From NCBI GenBank assembly GCA_002837195.1, contig KZ478060.1:62001-126000 (forward strand): a stretch of 64,000 bases of DNA. Reading direction: 5' to 3'. Positions 12,230 to 22,479 of the stretch are shown in pieces. Every line of letters begins with the position of its first letter. Position 1 is the first letter of the stretch. A program made the position numbers and the translations under genes. The notes under the pieces were generated by a model, which saw only the letters and a program-made list of their open reading frames with translations, was not told the origin of the DNA and searched no databases. The stretch comes from Enterobacterales bacterium CwR94 (lineage in GTDB: Bacteria; Pseudomonadota; Gammaproteobacteria; Enterobacterales; Enterobacteriaceae).

Positions 12230-12714
12230 GTAGTTATCGCAGCCACGGGCGTTGGGTTATTTGGCTCTCTTTCTTTGTGGCGTTGGTACTGCAAATTATG
12301 CCCTGGCCTGAGCAACTGGCGATGTTGCGTCCGTCATGGCTGTTGCTGATCCTGATCTATTGGATCCTGGCGTTACCGCATCGCGTCAACGTCGGATCCG
12401 GTTTTCTGATGGGCGGGATCATGGATTTGATCGCCGGATCGACACTCGGTGTGCGTGCATTGGCGTTGAGTATCATTGCCTATTTGGTGGCTTTTAAATT
12501 CCAGTTGTTCCGTAATCTTGCTCTCTGGCAGCAGGCGTTGATGGTAATGGTGATGTCGCTGGCCATGGACGTCATCGTGTTTTGGGCGGAGTTTTTAGTG
12601 ATCAACATCTCGTTCCGCCCTGAAATTTTCTGGAGCAGCATTGTCGACGGCATACTGTGGCCGTGGATCTTTTTACTGATGCGCAAAGTGCGTCGTCAGT
12701 TCGCCGTACAATAA
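12226..12714 (+). CDS. mreD: Rod-shape-determining protein MreD
   Basis: MreD is a small inner-membrane elongasome subunit of 162 residues, as in E. coli, with five or six membrane segments. Recognisable stretches are [30 protein letters not shown]-like [14 protein letters not shown] and the C-terminal [13 protein letters not shown]. It starts with TTG, embedded in the mreC stop (TTGA), so the two are translationally coupled. The TTG is supported by alignment with the E. coli N-terminus and the absence of another start nearby. Confidence 0.97.
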   Translation: MSSYRSHGRWVIWLSFFVALVLQIMPWPEQLAMLRPSWLLLILIYWILALPHRVNVGSGFLMGGIMDLIAGSTLGVRALALSIIAYLVAFKFQLFRNLALWQQALMVMVMSLAMDVIVFWAEFLVINISFRPEIFWSSIVDGILWPWIFLLMRKVRRQFAVQ

Positions 12715-12722
12715 GGACACTT

Positions 12723-13307
12723 ATGCTTGCTCTGTATCTTGCTTCTGGTTCACCCCGTCGTCGGGAACTGCTCACCCAGCTTGGACTCTCTTTCGCGCGC
12801 CTGCATACCCAGGTCGAAGAACAGCGACTGGCAGGTGAAACGCCTGCGGATTATGTCGTGCGTTTAGCGCAGGAAAAAGCGCAGGCGGGCGTGGCTGTCG
12901 CGGAGAGTGATCTGCCGGTTTTGGGCGCCGATACGATTGTGGTGCTGGCGGGAACGGTGATGGAGAAGCCGCAGGATACAGAGCACGCTGCGCAGATGTT
13001 GCAGGCGCTGTCAGGTCAAACGCATCAGGTGCTGACGGCGGTAGCACTGGCTGACAGACGCACGACGCAGCACTGTCTGGTGACCACCGAAGTGACGTTC
13101 CGTGCGCTCAGCGACGCCGATATTCAGGGCTACATTGCCAGCGGTGAGCCGATGGATAAAGCTGGTGCTTACGGTATTCAAGGGCTGGGCGGCGCGTTTG
13201 TGCGTCGTATTAATGGCAGCTATCCTGCGGTAGTGGGATTGCCATTAGTTGAAACGATGGAATTGCTAACCGCCTTTAACGCACAGCGTGAGGAGCAGCG
13301 AGCATGA
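12723..13307 (+). CDS. maf: Maf-family nucleotide pyrophosphatase (YhdE type)
   Basis: Maf proteins hydrolyse nucleoside triphosphates to monophosphates; the YhdE branch prefers dTTP, UTP and the modified nucleotides m5UTP and pseudo-UTP. The 194-residue protein shows the N-terminal [14 protein letters not shown], the catalytic-aspartate segment [10 protein letters not shown] and [14 protein letters not shown] chose the ATG at 12723, which has an AAGGA site 5 nt upstream, rather than a start at 12657 inside mreD. Its stop overlaps the rng start (ATGA). Confidence 0.96.
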   Translation: MLALYLASGSPRRRELLTQLGLSFARLHTQVEEQRLAGETPADYVVRLAQEKAQAGVAVAESDLPVLGADTIVVLAGTVMEKPQDTEHAAQMLQALSGQTHQVLTAVALADRRTTQHCLVTTEVTFRALSDADIQGYIASGEPMDKAGAYGIQGLGGAFVRRINGSYPAVVGLPLVETMELLTAFNAQREEQRA

Positions 13308-14773
13308 CAGCGGAATTGCTGGTTAACATCACCCCTTCAGAGACGCGCGTGGCCTATATCGACGGTGGCATCTTGCAAGAGATCCACATCGAGCGTGAAT
13401 CGCGGCGTGGCATCGTCGGCAATATCTACAAAGGCCGCGTAAGCCGTGTGTTACCCGGTATGCAGGCGGCCTTTGTCGATATTGGTTTGGATAAGGCTGC
13501 GTTTTTGCATGCGTCAGACATTATGCCGCACACGGAATGCGTGGCGGGTGATGAGCAGAAAAACTTCAGCGTACGCGATATCGCGGAACTGGTGCGTCAG
13601 GGGCAAGACCTGATGGTGCAGGTGGTGAAAGATCCGCTGGGTACCAAAGGCGCGCGCCTGACGACCGACATCACGTTGCCTTCACGCTATCTGGTCTTTA
13701 TGCCAGGTGCGTCGCACGTCGGAGTTTCGCAGCGAATTGACAGTGAAGCTGAGCGCGATCGTCTGAAAGCCGTGGTAGCCCCATGGTGTGACGATGCGGG
13801 TGGTTTTATTATCCGCACCGCCGCAGAGGGAGTCGGTGAAGAAGAGCTATCGCAAGATGCTGCTTTCCTGAAACGCCTGTGGGCGAAGGTGATGGAGCGT
13901 AAAAAACGCAACCAAACGCGCCATCGCTTGTACGGCGAAGTGGCGTTAGCCCAGCGGATTTTACGTGATTTTGCCGGTGCGGCTCTGGATCGCATCCGTA
14001 TTGACTCCCGACTGACCTATGAGCTGCTTTTAGAATTTACCGCGGAATACATTCCAGAGATGACCGATAAACTGGAGCATTACAGCGGTAAGCAGCCTAT
14101 CTTTGATCTCTACGATGTCGAGAATGAGATTCAGCGTTCGCTGGACAGAAAAGTGGAGCTCAAGTCTGGCGGCTATTTGATCATCGATCAAACCGAAGCC
14201 ATGACCACGATCGACATTAATACCGGGGCATTTGTCGGCCACCGTAATCTCGAAGAGACCATTTTTAATACCAATATTGAAGCGACACAGGCTATCGCCA
14301 GACAGCTTCGCCTGCGTAACCTGGGTGGCATCATCATTATCGATTTCATCGACATGAGTAACGATGAACACCGCCGCCGCGTGCTGCATTCACTGGAATC
14401 CGCCCTGAGCAAAGACCGCGTGAAAACCAGCATCAACGGTTTCTCACAGTTAGGGCTGGTGGAGATGACACGCAAGCGGACACGTGAAAGTATTGAACAT
14501 GTGCTCTGCCAGGACTGCCCGGTCTGTAAAGGACGGGGCACGCTGAAAACGGTGGAAACCGTGTGTTATGAAATCATGCGTGAGGTGGTTCGTGTTCACC
14601 ACGCCTATGAGTCTGATCGTTTTCTGGTTTACGTTTCTCCCGCTGTCGGTGAGGCACTTAAAAGCGATGAATCCCATGCGCTGGCGGAAGTGGAAATTTT
14701 TGTTGGTAAGCAGGTAAAAGTTCAGATCGAACCGCTCTATACCCAGGAGCAGTTTGATGTGGTGATGATGTAA
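13304..14773 (+). CDS. rng: Ribonuclease G
   Basis: RNase G is the endoribonuclease that matures the 5' end of 16S rRNA and cuts some mRNAs. The 489-residue length equals E. coli. The N-terminal S1 domain includes [28 protein letters not shown]. The catalytic DNase I-like region has TIDINTG and IIIIDFIDM with the metal-binding aspartates. The zinc-link is C402 with CPVC at 405-408. There is no RNase E-type C-terminal scaffold, which separates it from Rne. It lies in a tight mreD-maf-rng cluster. Confidence 0.98.
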   Translation: MTAELLVNITPSETRVAYIDGGILQEIHIERESRRGIVGNIYKGRVSRVLPGMQAAFVDIGLDKAAFLHASDIMPHTECVAGDEQKNFSVRDIAELVRQGQDLMVQVVKDPLGTKGARLTTDITLPSRYLVFMPGASHVGVSQRIDSEAERDRLKAVVAPWCDDAGGFIIRTAAEGVGEEELSQDAAFLKRLWAKVMERKKRNQTRHRLYGEVALAQRILRDFAGAALDRIRIDSRLTYELLLEFTAEYIPEMTDKLEHYSGKQPIFDLYDVENEIQRSLDRKVELKSGGYLIIDQTEAMTTIDINTGAFVGHRNLEETIFNTNIEATQAIARQLRLRNLGGIIIIDFIDMSNDEHRRRVLHSLESALSKDRVKTSINGFSQLGLVEMTRKRTRESIEHVLCQDCPVCKGRGTLKTVETVCYEIMREVVRVHHAYESDRFLVYVSPAVGEALKSDESHALAEVEIFVGKQVKVQIEPLYTQEQFDVVMM

Positions 14774-14817
14774 CGTCGGCAGATCGGAGTATCTGCCCGA
14801 CAGTCATGGAGGCGTGA

Positions 14818-17800
14818 GTGAGGCAACTGCCCAGGATCCTGTTCATTACGGGAGCAACCGTAATCGTAATCGTGGCGTTGCTGGTCAGTGGCCTGCGGCT
14901 GGTATTGCCGCATCTGGATCACTGGCGTGAGCCGATGTTGGCGAAAATCTCTGCCATGACCGGCAGTGAGGTGCAGGCGCAATCCCTGAGTGCGCGCTGG
15001 GAAAATTTTGGTCCCGTACTGAACGTTAACAACCTCAGCGTCACGCTGCCAAAACAGGGCGATGTGACAGTCGATCGCATCACTCTGGCATTAGATGTCT
15101 GGCAGTCGCTGTTACATGGTCGTTGGCAGTTTCGCGATCTCACCTTTTGGCAATTGCACCTCAATAGCACGCAACCCCTGTTCCAGGGCAATAGCGATCG
15201 CGCCACGCTGCAACCCAACGAGCTGACCGATCTCTTTTTGCACCAGTTCGATCATTTCGATCTGCGTGACAGCACCATTCGTTTTCAAACACCCTCCGGC
15301 GACAGCGCCGAGTTGCAAATCCCACGCTTAACCTGGCTGAATGAAGATGCTCGCCATCGCGCTGAGGGCGAAGTCAGCCTGTCGTCGTTTAACGGACAGC
15401 ACGGTGTGCTGCAGGTCCGCTTAGATTTGAGCGATCAAAAGGGATTGTTGGACAACGGCCGTGTCTGGATGCAGGCCGATGATGTGGATGTCACGCCCTG
15501 GCTGGGACAGTGGATGCGTGATAACACAACGCTGCAAAGTGCGCGTTTTAGTCTCTCGACCTGGTTAACCCTTCAGGAAGGTGTTATCAGTGCGGGAGAT
15601 TTACTGTTAAAGCAGGGCGGTGCCAGCTGGCGTGAACGCGATAAAACCCATTCACTGGAAGTGGATAACGTCACGGCGCACCTAACCCGCGAAGGCGGCG
15701 GCTGGGCGGTGGCAATCCCGCAGACTCATCTCACCACTGACGGTGTGCGTTGGCCGCAGGGGCACGTTGCACTGCTCTGGAAACCGGACGAGCCGACCTT
15801 GCCTGGCCCGGACCACACCGCTGAACTTCGCGTTCGCGCATCGCATCTGGATTTAGCCCGTGTTGACCCGCTGGTGCCCTTGTTCTCTGCATTATCGCCG
15901 CAGTTGCTGGAAAACTGGCGCATGCTTCAACCGCGTGGCACGCTCAATGCGCTGGCGGTGGATATTCCTTTGCAGCAGCCTGAACGCACGCGTTTTCAGG
16001 CAAACTGGCGTGATCTCAGTTGGCAGCCGTGGAAGTTGCTGCCCGGCATGCAGAATTTCAGCGGTGCGTTGAGCGGAAGCGTTCAGCATGGCCGATTGAA
16101 TCTGGCTATCCAGCAGGCGACGGTACCTTATCCCGACATGTTCCATGCGCCGTTAGAAATCCAGCGGGCGACCGGTGAGGTAGACTGGCAGAAAGGGCTG
16201 CAAGGCTTGCAATTGCAGGGCCGCGATCTGGATGTCCAGGCGCGCGCACTGTGGGCAAAAGGCGATTTTACATGGGCGCAGCCGCAGGAGGGCAATCCGC
16301 GGTTGGATATTCTGGCGGGCATTAACCTGCAAGACGCCGCGCAAGCCTGGCGCTACTTTCCAGAGCCGCTTATGGGGCAGCATTTGGTTGATTATCTGAC
16401 GGGGGCGCTGAAAGGCGGGCACGTCTCCAATGCCACATTGCTGTTTGCCGGTAATCCGCACGACTTCCCGTTCCGGCAAAATCAGGGCCAATTTCAGGTG
16501 GCAGTGCCGTTGCGCGATGCCACGTATGAATTTGAACCTGGCTGGCCTGCACTGACAAACTTAGATATCGACCTCGACTTCCTCAATAACGGCCTGTGGA
16601 TGTTGGCGCCGTCGATCAAGCTGGGCAATGTCGATGGGAAAAATATCAGCGCGGTGATCCCGGATTACCTTGAAGAGAAGCTGATTATCGATGGGAACCT
16701 CAGCGGCGATGGAAAAGAGGTAAGTAATTACTTCCTACAAACACCGCTTGATGACTCGCTTGGGGCTGCTTTAGAGCAGTTGCAAATCGGCGGCAATGTA
16801 CGCAGTCGCCTGAATCTGGACATTCCACTGGACGGCAAGCCTGTGTTGGCTAGCGGTAATGTGGTGCTGAACAACAACAGTCTGTTCATTAAGCCGCTTG
16901 ACAGCACGCTGACGAATCTGACCGGACGTTTTCGTTACAACAACGGCAATCTGGAAAGCGAAGAATTAAACGGTAAATGGTTTGGTCAGCCCACGGCAGT
17001 GACGTTTACGACTGATGAGCGTCCGAATGACTATCAAGTAAGTGTTAAATTGCTGGGGGACTGGGCGCTAAATCAGTTGAAGGAATTGCCAAAAGCCATT
17101 ACTTCAAAACTGGAAGGGTCAGTGCCGTGGCAGGGGGATGTTGCCATCACTTTGCCCCACAAAGGGGGCGCGACCTACGACGTCAATTTACAAGGCTCAC
17201 TCAAGTCAGTAAGTAGTCGCTTACCTGCTCCGCTACAAAAAGAAAAGGGTGAGGATATTCCCGTCGCCCTTTCTGCGCGCGGCGATTTGACGCATTTTGA
17301 TCTCAGCGGTGTGGTGAATAAAACCCACCGGTTTAACAGTCGTTTGTTGCTTGAAGACCGCGTGACGCTCGACCGCGGGATTTGGGCTAACGGCCAGACG
17401 AAAACGCCTCCGTTGCCCAATCATGCCGGTATGGTGCTTAATCTCCCGGCGTTGGATGGTGAGGCCTGGCTAGGCTTGCTGATGGCAGGTACAGAGGGCG
17501 GTAGCCAACAGGCGGCGCGCTTGCCAGGGCAAATCACGCTGAACTCGCCGTCTATCGCATTGGGCGGCCAGCAATGGCACGACGTCAGCACGGAACTGGC
17601 GCCGCTGTCCCTGGGGGGAACCCAGGTGAACGTGCGCAGTAAAGAGTTGACGGGCAGCCTCAGCATGCCGCAAACCGGCCGCTGGAAAGCCCAATTGAAG
17701 TATTTGTATTTCAATCCGCAATGGGGCGAGAGCAGTGAGGCATCGCCGCTGTCTCAACGCTCGGAAAACCGCCTTGATTTTAGCCGCTGGCCAGCGTTGG

Positions 17801-18606
17801 ACATTACGTGCGAGGAGTGCTGGGTGCGTGGTCAAAAACTGGGGCGCGTGGAAGCGGGCCTCACGCCAAATCACGATGTCATGACGTTGAGCGGTGGTTT
17901 GATTGATACGGGCAACGCGCGGATGAATGTCAGCGGTGAGTGGGTAAACCGCGCTAATGATGAGCGTTCCTCGCTGAAAGGCACATTGAGTGGCAAGAAA
18001 ATTAACGATGCAACCAACTGGTTTGGCATGAATTCTCCACTGCAGGATGCGCCATTTAATCTTGATTTCGATTTGCACTGGCGCTCAGCCCCTTGGGACC
18101 CGGCCACTGAAACGCTCAGCGGCGTGCTAAACTCCAGTATTGGCGCTGGGCATATCGCTGATGTTAATACCGGGCGTGCGGGTCAGTTGCTGCGTTTGTT
18201 TAGCTTTGATGCGCTGCTGCGCAAATTGCGTTTTGATTTCAGTGACACCTTTAATCAGGGCTTCTATTTCGACTCCATTAAAGGCACCGCCTGGATTAAA
18301 GATGGCGTGATGCAGACTGAAAATTTACTGGTGGATGGGCTGGAAGCCGACATCGCGATGCAGGGAAAAATTGACCTGGCGCGCCGCCGTATTGATATGG
18401 AAGCCGTGGTCGCCCCGGAGATATCGGCATCCGTCGGTGTGGCAGCCGCTTTTGCGGTGAATCCTATCGTGGGGGCTGCGGTCTTTGCGGCCAGTAAAGT
18501 ACTCGGCCCGCTGTGGAATAAAATCTCGCTGTTGCGCTATCACATCAGCGGCCCGCTCGATAAACCGCAAATCAATGAGGTGCTGCGCAAACCTCGAGAA
18601 AAATAA
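14818..18606 (+). CDS. yhdP: AsmA-like envelope lipid-transport protein YhdP
   Basis: YhdP is an inner-membrane-anchored bridge protein that carries phospholipids across the periplasm, sharing this job with TamB and YdbH. The 1262-residue protein (E. coli 1266) has one N-terminal membrane segment (about residues 7-27), a long repeat-rich beta region, and a conserved C-terminal segment, APEISASVGVAAAFAVNPIV. It starts with GTG, preceded by GGAGG 6 nt upstream. Two cysteines lie close together in ITCEECW, also conserved in E. coli YhdP. It follows rng by 44 bp. Confidence 0.97.
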   Translation: MRQLPRILFITGATVIVIVALLVSGLRLVLPHLDHWREPMLAKISAMTGSEVQAQSLSARWENFGPVLNVNNLSVTLPKQGDVTVDRITLALDVWQSLLHGRWQFRDLTFWQLHLNSTQPLFQGNSDRATLQPNELTDLFLHQFDHFDLRDSTIRFQTPSGDSAELQIPRLTWLNEDARHRAEGEVSLSSFNGQHGVLQVRLDLSDQKGLLDNGRVWMQADDVDVTPWLGQWMRDNTTLQSARFSLSTWLTLQEGVISAGDLLLKQGGASWRERDKTHSLEVDNVTAHLTREGGGWAVAIPQTHLTTDGVRWPQGHVALLWKPDEPTLPGPDHTAELRVRASHLDLARVDPLVPLFSALSPQLLENWRMLQPRGTLNALAVDIPLQQPERTRFQANWRDLSWQPWKLLPGMQNFSGALSGSVQHGRLNLAIQQATVPYPDMFHAPLEIQRATGEVDWQKGLQGLQLQGRDLDVQARALWAKGDFTWAQPQEGNPRLDILAGINLQDAAQAWRYFPEPLMGQHLVDYLTGALKGGHVSNATLLFAGNPHDFPFRQNQGQFQVAVPLRDATYEFEPGWPALTNLDIDLDFLNNGLWMLAPSIKLGNVDGKNISAVIPDYLEEKLIIDGNLSGDGKEVSNYFLQTPLDDSLGAALEQLQIGGNVRSRLNLDIPLDGKPVLASGNVVLNNNSLFIKPLDSTLTNLTGRFRYNNGNLESEELNGKWFGQPTAVTFTTDERPNDYQVSVKLLGDWALNQLKELPKAITSKLEGSVPWQGDVAITLPHKGGATYDVNLQGSLKSVSSRLPAPLQKEKGEDIPVALSARGDLTHFDLSGVVNKTHRFNSRLLLEDRVTLDRGIWANGQTKTPPLPNHAGMVLNLPALDGEAWLGLLMAGTEGGSQQAARLPGQITLNSPSIALGGQQWHDVSTELAPLSLGGTQVNVRSKELTGSLSMPQTGRWKAQLKYLYFNPQWGESSEASPLSQRSENRLDFSRWPALDITCEECWVRGQKLGRVEAGLTPNHDVMTLSGGLIDTGNARMNVSGEWVNRANDERSSLKGTLSGKKINDATNWFGMNSPLQDAPFNLDFDLHWRSAPWDPATETLSGVLNSSIGAGHIADVNTGRAGQLLRLFSFDALLRKLRFDFSDTFNQGFYFDSIKGTAWIKDGVMQTENLLVDGLEADIAMQGKIDLARRRIDMEAVVAPEISASVGVAAAFAVNPIVGAAVFAASKVLGPLWNKISLLRYHISGPLDKPQINEVLRKPREK

Positions 18607-18705
18607 CCTCGGGCGCGTTTGACGCTTTCATTAAATTACCGCAGTCTGTCTGAATGTTTTCCTCTGCGTTGCCTGCCAGGGCAACGCTTCGTTGAGTGAT
18701 AAAGA

Positions 18706-20151
18706 ATGAGTCTGAATCTTGTAAGTGAGCAGTTGCTAACTGCGAATGACATTACCCAGCAGGATCTGTATACCATGTTGGGCTTGCTCTCTGAGCGTAA
18801 GCTGGATTATGGCGACCTCTATTTCCAATCCAGCTATCACGAAAGCTGGGTGTTGGAAGACCGTATTATCAAAGATGGCTCCTACAATATTGACCAGGGC
18901 GTTGGCGTCCGTGCCGTGAGCGGTGAGAAAACCGGTTTTGCCTATGCCGATCAGTTAACACTCAATGCCTTGATGCAAAGTGCGAACGCCGCACGCAGTA
19001 TCGTGCAAGAACAAGGCAATGGCCGTTCTCAGGTGCTGCAATCGGTGATGCATCGCCCGTTGTACCCGGCCATTGATCCGCTGCAAAGTTTAAGCCGTGA
19101 AGATAAAGTGGCGTTGCTACACCGCGTGGATCAAGTCGCACGTGCTGCGGACCGTCGCGTGCAGGAAGTGACCGCCAGTCTGAGCGGGGTGTATGAAACG
19201 ATTCTGGTCGCTGCCACCGACGGCACCCTGGCGGCCGATGTGCGTCCATTGGTGCGTTTATCGATCAGTGTGCAGGTTGAAGACGAAGGCAAGCGTGAAC
19301 GCGGTGCCAGCGGTGGCGGCGGACGCAGCGGCTATGAATTTTTCCTGGCCAACGAAAATGGCGAAGTGCGCGCCGAAGCGTGGGCACGTGAAGCGGTGCG
19401 TATGGCACTGATTAATCTCAGCGCTGTCGCGGCACCGGCGGGCTCGTTCCCGGTGGTATTGGGCGCAGGCTGGCCAGGTGTGCTGCTGCACGAAGCGGTT
19501 GGACACGGATTAGAAGGCGATTTTAACCGCCGTGGCACCTCGATGTTCAGCGGTCAAATGGGGCAGCTGGTGGCTTCAGAGCTGTGCACCGTGGTGGATG
19601 ACGGCACGCCTGAAGGCTTACGCGGCTCATTAGCCATTGATGATGAAGGCGTTCCCGGTCAATACAACGTGTTGATTGAAAACGGTATCCTGAAAGGGTA
19701 CTTACAGGACAAACTCAATGCGCGCTTAATGGGTGTCGCACCGACCGGCAATGGACGTCGTGAATCCTACGCGCATCTGCCTATGCCGCGCATGACCAAT
19801 ACCTACATGCTGGCCGGTAAATCGACGCCGCAGGAAATTATTGAAAGCGTGGACTACGGTATCTATGCGCCTAACTTTGGCGGTGGTCAGGTCGATATCA
19901 CATCCGGCAAGTTTGTGTTTTCAACCTCAGAAGCCTACCTGATCGAAAAAGGCAAGGTGACGAAGCCGGTGAAAGGCGCCACGTTGATTGGATCGGGGAT
20001 TGAGGCCATGCAGCAGATCTCCATGGTCGGTAACGACCTGGCGCTGGATAAAGGCGTCGGGGTGTGTGGCAAAGAGGGGCAGAGCGTGCCTGTGGGTGTC
20101 GGCCAGCCAACGCTGAAACTGGACAAATTGACGGTGGGCGGTACGGCCTGA
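18706..20151 (+). CDS. tldD: Metalloprotease subunit TldD
   Basis: TldD with TldE (PmbA) forms a zinc protease that trims microcin B17 and degrades unfolded peptides, including the CcdA antitoxin. TldE is not in the window. The 481 residues match E. coli exactly. The active site [11 protein letters not shown] lies at residues 262-272, with the HExxxH motif at His262, Glu263 and His267. The C-terminal [16 protein letters not shown] and the metal-site segment containing VGVCGKEGQ are conserved. It is followed by a strong terminator shared with convergent aaeR. Confidence 0.98.
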   Translation: MSLNLVSEQLLTANDITQQDLYTMLGLLSERKLDYGDLYFQSSYHESWVLEDRIIKDGSYNIDQGVGVRAVSGEKTGFAYADQLTLNALMQSANAARSIVQEQGNGRSQVLQSVMHRPLYPAIDPLQSLSREDKVALLHRVDQVARAADRRVQEVTASLSGVYETILVAATDGTLAADVRPLVRLSISVQVEDEGKRERGASGGGGRSGYEFFLANENGEVRAEAWAREAVRMALINLSAVAAPAGSFPVVLGAGWPGVLLHEAVGHGLEGDFNRRGTSMFSGQMGQLVASELCTVVDDGTPEGLRGSLAIDDEGVPGQYNVLIENGILKGYLQDKLNARLMGVAPTGNGRRESYAHLPMPRMTNTYMLAGKSTPQEIIESVDYGIYAPNFGGGQVDITSGKFVFSTSEAYLIEKGKVTKPVKGATLIGSGIEAMQQISMVGNDLALDKGVGVCGKEGQSVPVGVGQPTLKLDKLTVGGTA

Positions 20152-20176
20152 TTATCCGTTATTAACCGGGTATCCA

Positions 20177-20206
20177 CCTTCCTCCGTACGCGGAGGAAGG
20201 TCTTTA
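20177..20206 (+). terminator. Terminator between tldD and aaeR
   Basis: CCTTCCTCCG (20177-20186) pairs perfectly with CGGAGGAAGG (20191-20200) over a TACG tetraloop, with TCTTT downstream on the plus strand. The genes converge here; the reverse side has only weak T content. Confidence 0.8.
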
Positions 20207-20211
20207 AACGA

Positions 20212-21129
20212 TTAACTCTTCCGCTGTGCCTGATAAATCTTCGCGACTTTCCTGAAATAATCCGTCAAATAGTTAATACAAACCTGCACTTTCAGCGGCA
20301 ATTTATCCTTTTCGGTGTACAGCGCGTAAACCGGACGCGGATCCGACTGATAGCGGCTAAACAGGATTTCCAACTGCCCAGCGCGGATCTCATCAATCAC
20401 CCACATCAGCGGCACATAAGCGATGCCGGCACCGGTTTTTAACCAACGATTCAGCGTTTGTGGATCGTTGGTCACAAAGCGCCCACGTGGCGTAATACGG
20501 GTGACCACGCCTTCAGGTGACACCAGCTCAAACGCGTTATCGGGGCGAATGCTGTACTCCAGCCAATACACGTCTTCGATATCGCTGGGTTTCTCCGGAA
20601 CGCCTTGTTCTTGTAACCAACTTTTCGCGGCGCACACCACCATCGGCATCGAGCCCAGGCGTTTCGAGAACAAGCTGGAATCTTGCAGTGCGCCCACGCG
20701 TATCACTAAATCGAGCCCATCGGCGATCAGATCTGGCGCGGGAATGCCCGTCACCAGGTGCACGCTTAGCCCCGGATAGGTCTTCAGCATTTCTGCCGTC
20801 ATCCCTGCCAGAACGTTTTGCGCCATCGTGGAAGAGCTGCCGATACGTAAGGTGCCAATCGGGGTGTTATTTAAGGCATATAACTGCTCATGCACAGATT
20901 GTGCTTCAGACAGCATGCGCCGACAGCCCTGATAATAAATTCGGCCTGCTTCGGTGAGTCCGATACTGCGTGTACTGCGGTTAAGCAGCTTCACCTGTAA
21001 TTCATCTTCCAGTTTTGCCACAGTCTGGCTGATTGAGGAGACGCTCATTTGCAACTGACGTGCAGCGGCGGTAAACGACCCCATTTCAACCACTTTGGCG
21101 AAAACTGACATGCCACGAAGTCTTTCCAT
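20212..21129 (-). CDS. aaeR: LysR-family regulator AaeR of the aaeXAB efflux operon
   Basis: AaeR is the LysR-type regulator that activates aaeXAB in response to aromatic carboxylic acids such as p-hydroxybenzoate. The 305-residue protein has the winged helix-turn-helix near residues 18-40 (SFTAAARQLQMSVSSISQTV) and a substrate-binding domain from about residue 90. It is close to E. coli AaeR (309 residues) over its whole length. It is divergent from aaeX across 201 bp, the usual LysR arrangement. Confidence 0.95.
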   Translation of the reverse strand: MERLRGMSVFAKVVEMGSFTAAARQLQMSVSSISQTVAKLEDELQVKLLNRSTRSIGLTEAGRIYYQGCRRMLSEAQSVHEQLYALNNTPIGTLRIGSSSTMAQNVLAGMTAEMLKTYPGLSVHLVTGIPAPDLIADGLDLVIRVGALQDSSLFSKRLGSMPMVVCAAKSWLQEQGVPEKPSDIEDVYWLEYSIRPDNAFELVSPEGVVTRITPRGRFVTNDPQTLNRWLKTGAGIAYVPLMWVIDEIRAGQLEILFSRYQSDPRPVYALYTEKDKLPLKVQVCINYLTDYFRKVAKIYQAQRKS

Positions 21130-21147
21130 TATTCACTCTGGCTTAAA

Positions 21148-21163
21148 AGTGATTTAGATCACA
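21148..21163. promoter_or_regulatory. Candidate CRP site in the aaeR-aaeX divergent region
   Basis: AGTGATTTAGATCACA matches the CRP consensus TGTGA-N6-TCACA with one mismatch. It lies 18 bp upstream of the aaeR start and 167 bp upstream of aaeX. Its position suits repression of aaeR or remote action on aaeX; this is inference from the motif alone. Confidence 0.5.
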
Positions 21164-21330
21164 TTCAGTAGATCGCACATAGTTAGCCGCGTTACTATAT
21201 GTCGTCGGCTACTCCAGCAGGTTCTGCATCATCCCCATTCCTGTCCCGTCCCGCTATGCTTTCTTCTGCAGCGGTAACGTATTTTTTGGGCCTGAAGAGC
21301 ACGCCGACTGTGAACTTTACAGGATAATGT

Positions 21331-21534
21331 ATGAGTGTGCTTCCGGTTATGGTGTTGTTTGGGCTCTCTTTTCCGCCCATTTTCTTTGAAATTATTGTGT
21401 CACTGCTGCTGTTTTGGCTGGTGCGTAAGGTATTGGTTCCTACTGGACTGTATGACTTGGTCTGGCACCCCGCGCTGTTTAATACCGCGTTGTTCTGCTG
21501 CCTGTTTTGGCTGGTCACCCGTTTGTTCGCCTGA
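21331..21534 (+). CDS. aaeX: Small membrane protein AaeX (DUF1656)
   Basis: AaeX is a 67-residue inner-membrane protein with two hydrophobic segments (about residues 8-27 and 46-64). It is the first gene of the aromatic carboxylic acid efflux operon and has the same length as E. coli AaeX, with the conserved segment [21 protein letters not shown]. Its molecular role is not established. It lies 8 bp before aaeA. Confidence 0.94.
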   Translation: MSVLPVMVLFGLSFPPIFFEIIVSLLLFWLVRKVLVPTGLYDLVWHPALFNTALFCCLFWLVTRLFA

Positions 21535-21542
21535 GGTTTTTT

Positions 21543-22475
21543 GTGAAAACACTAATAAAAAAGATCGCTCGTTTTGCTATCACCGGTGTGCTGGTCATTA
21601 TCGCCATAGTGGTGATTTTCCGTGTCTGGGTGTTTTACACCGAATCCCCCTGGACGCGCGATGCCAAATTTGCCGCTGATGTGGTGGCGATTGCACCGGA
21701 TGTGACAGGGCTCATCACCGAGGTACGCGTGCGCGATAACCAATTGGTTAAGAAAGGCGATGTGCTGTTGGTGATTGACCGTCCGCGCTTCGAGCAGGCG
21801 GTTACTGAGGCGTCTGCGGATGTGGGCTATTACCAGGCACTGGTCAATGAAAAACGCCGTGAATCTGGGCGTCGCAATCGTCTGGGTATCCAGGCGATGT
21901 CCCGGGAAGAGATAGAGCAGTCCAATAATGACCTGCAAACGGCCGAGCAACAGTTAGCCAAATCCATCGCGACCCGCGATCTGGCAAAGCTCGATTTGTC
22001 ACGCACGGTGATTACTGCACCTGCAGATGGGTGGGTAACCAACCTGAATGTCTATAACGGCGAGTTTATTACGCGAGGTTCGACCGCCGTAGCCCTGATT
22101 AAACAGCACTCTTTCTATGTGATGGCCTACATGGAGGAGACGAAATTAGAGGGCATTCGACCAGGATACCGGGTGGAAATCACGCCATTGGGCAGCAATC
22201 ACGTGCTGCGAGGGTCCGTGGACAGCGTGGCTGCTGGGGTGTCTAACAGCAGCAGTACCAGTGATAATAAAGGCATGGCGACCGTTGATTCCAATCTGGA
22301 GTGGGTGCGTCTGGCGCAGCGTGTACCTGTGCGCATTCATCTGGATCAGGAAACGGGCAATCTGTATCCCGCGGGCACCACCGCAACCGTGGTGGTCACC
22401 GGCGAGAAAGATCGTAATAGCGATCATGAAACACCGATCATGAAGTTACTGCATCGTCTGCGTGAGTTCGGTTAA
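21543..22475 (+). CDS. aaeA: p-Hydroxybenzoic acid efflux periplasmic adaptor AaeA
   Basis: AaeA is a membrane-fusion (HlyD/EmrA-like) adaptor working with AaeB. The 310-residue protein has an N-terminal membrane anchor (about residues 10-30), a biotinyl-lipoyl half-motif ([25 protein letters not shown]), an alpha-helical hairpin near residues 95-145, then the second lipoyl half [18 protein letters not shown]. It starts with GTG at 21543, which gives the exact E. coli N-terminus and length. It ends 4 nt before aaeB. Confidence 0.96.
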   Translation: MKTLIKKIARFAITGVLVIIAIVVIFRVWVFYTESPWTRDAKFAADVVAIAPDVTGLITEVRVRDNQLVKKGDVLLVIDRPRFEQAVTEASADVGYYQALVNEKRRESGRRNRLGIQAMSREEIEQSNNDLQTAEQQLAKSIATRDLAKLDLSRTVITAPADGWVTNLNVYNGEFITRGSTAVALIKQHSFYVMAYMEETKLEGIRPGYRVEITPLGSNHVLRGSVDSVAAGVSNSSSTSDNKGMATVDSNLEWVRLAQRVPVRIHLDQETGNLYPAGTTATVVVTGEKDRNSDHETPIMKLLHRLREFG

Positions 22476-22479
22476 GCCC

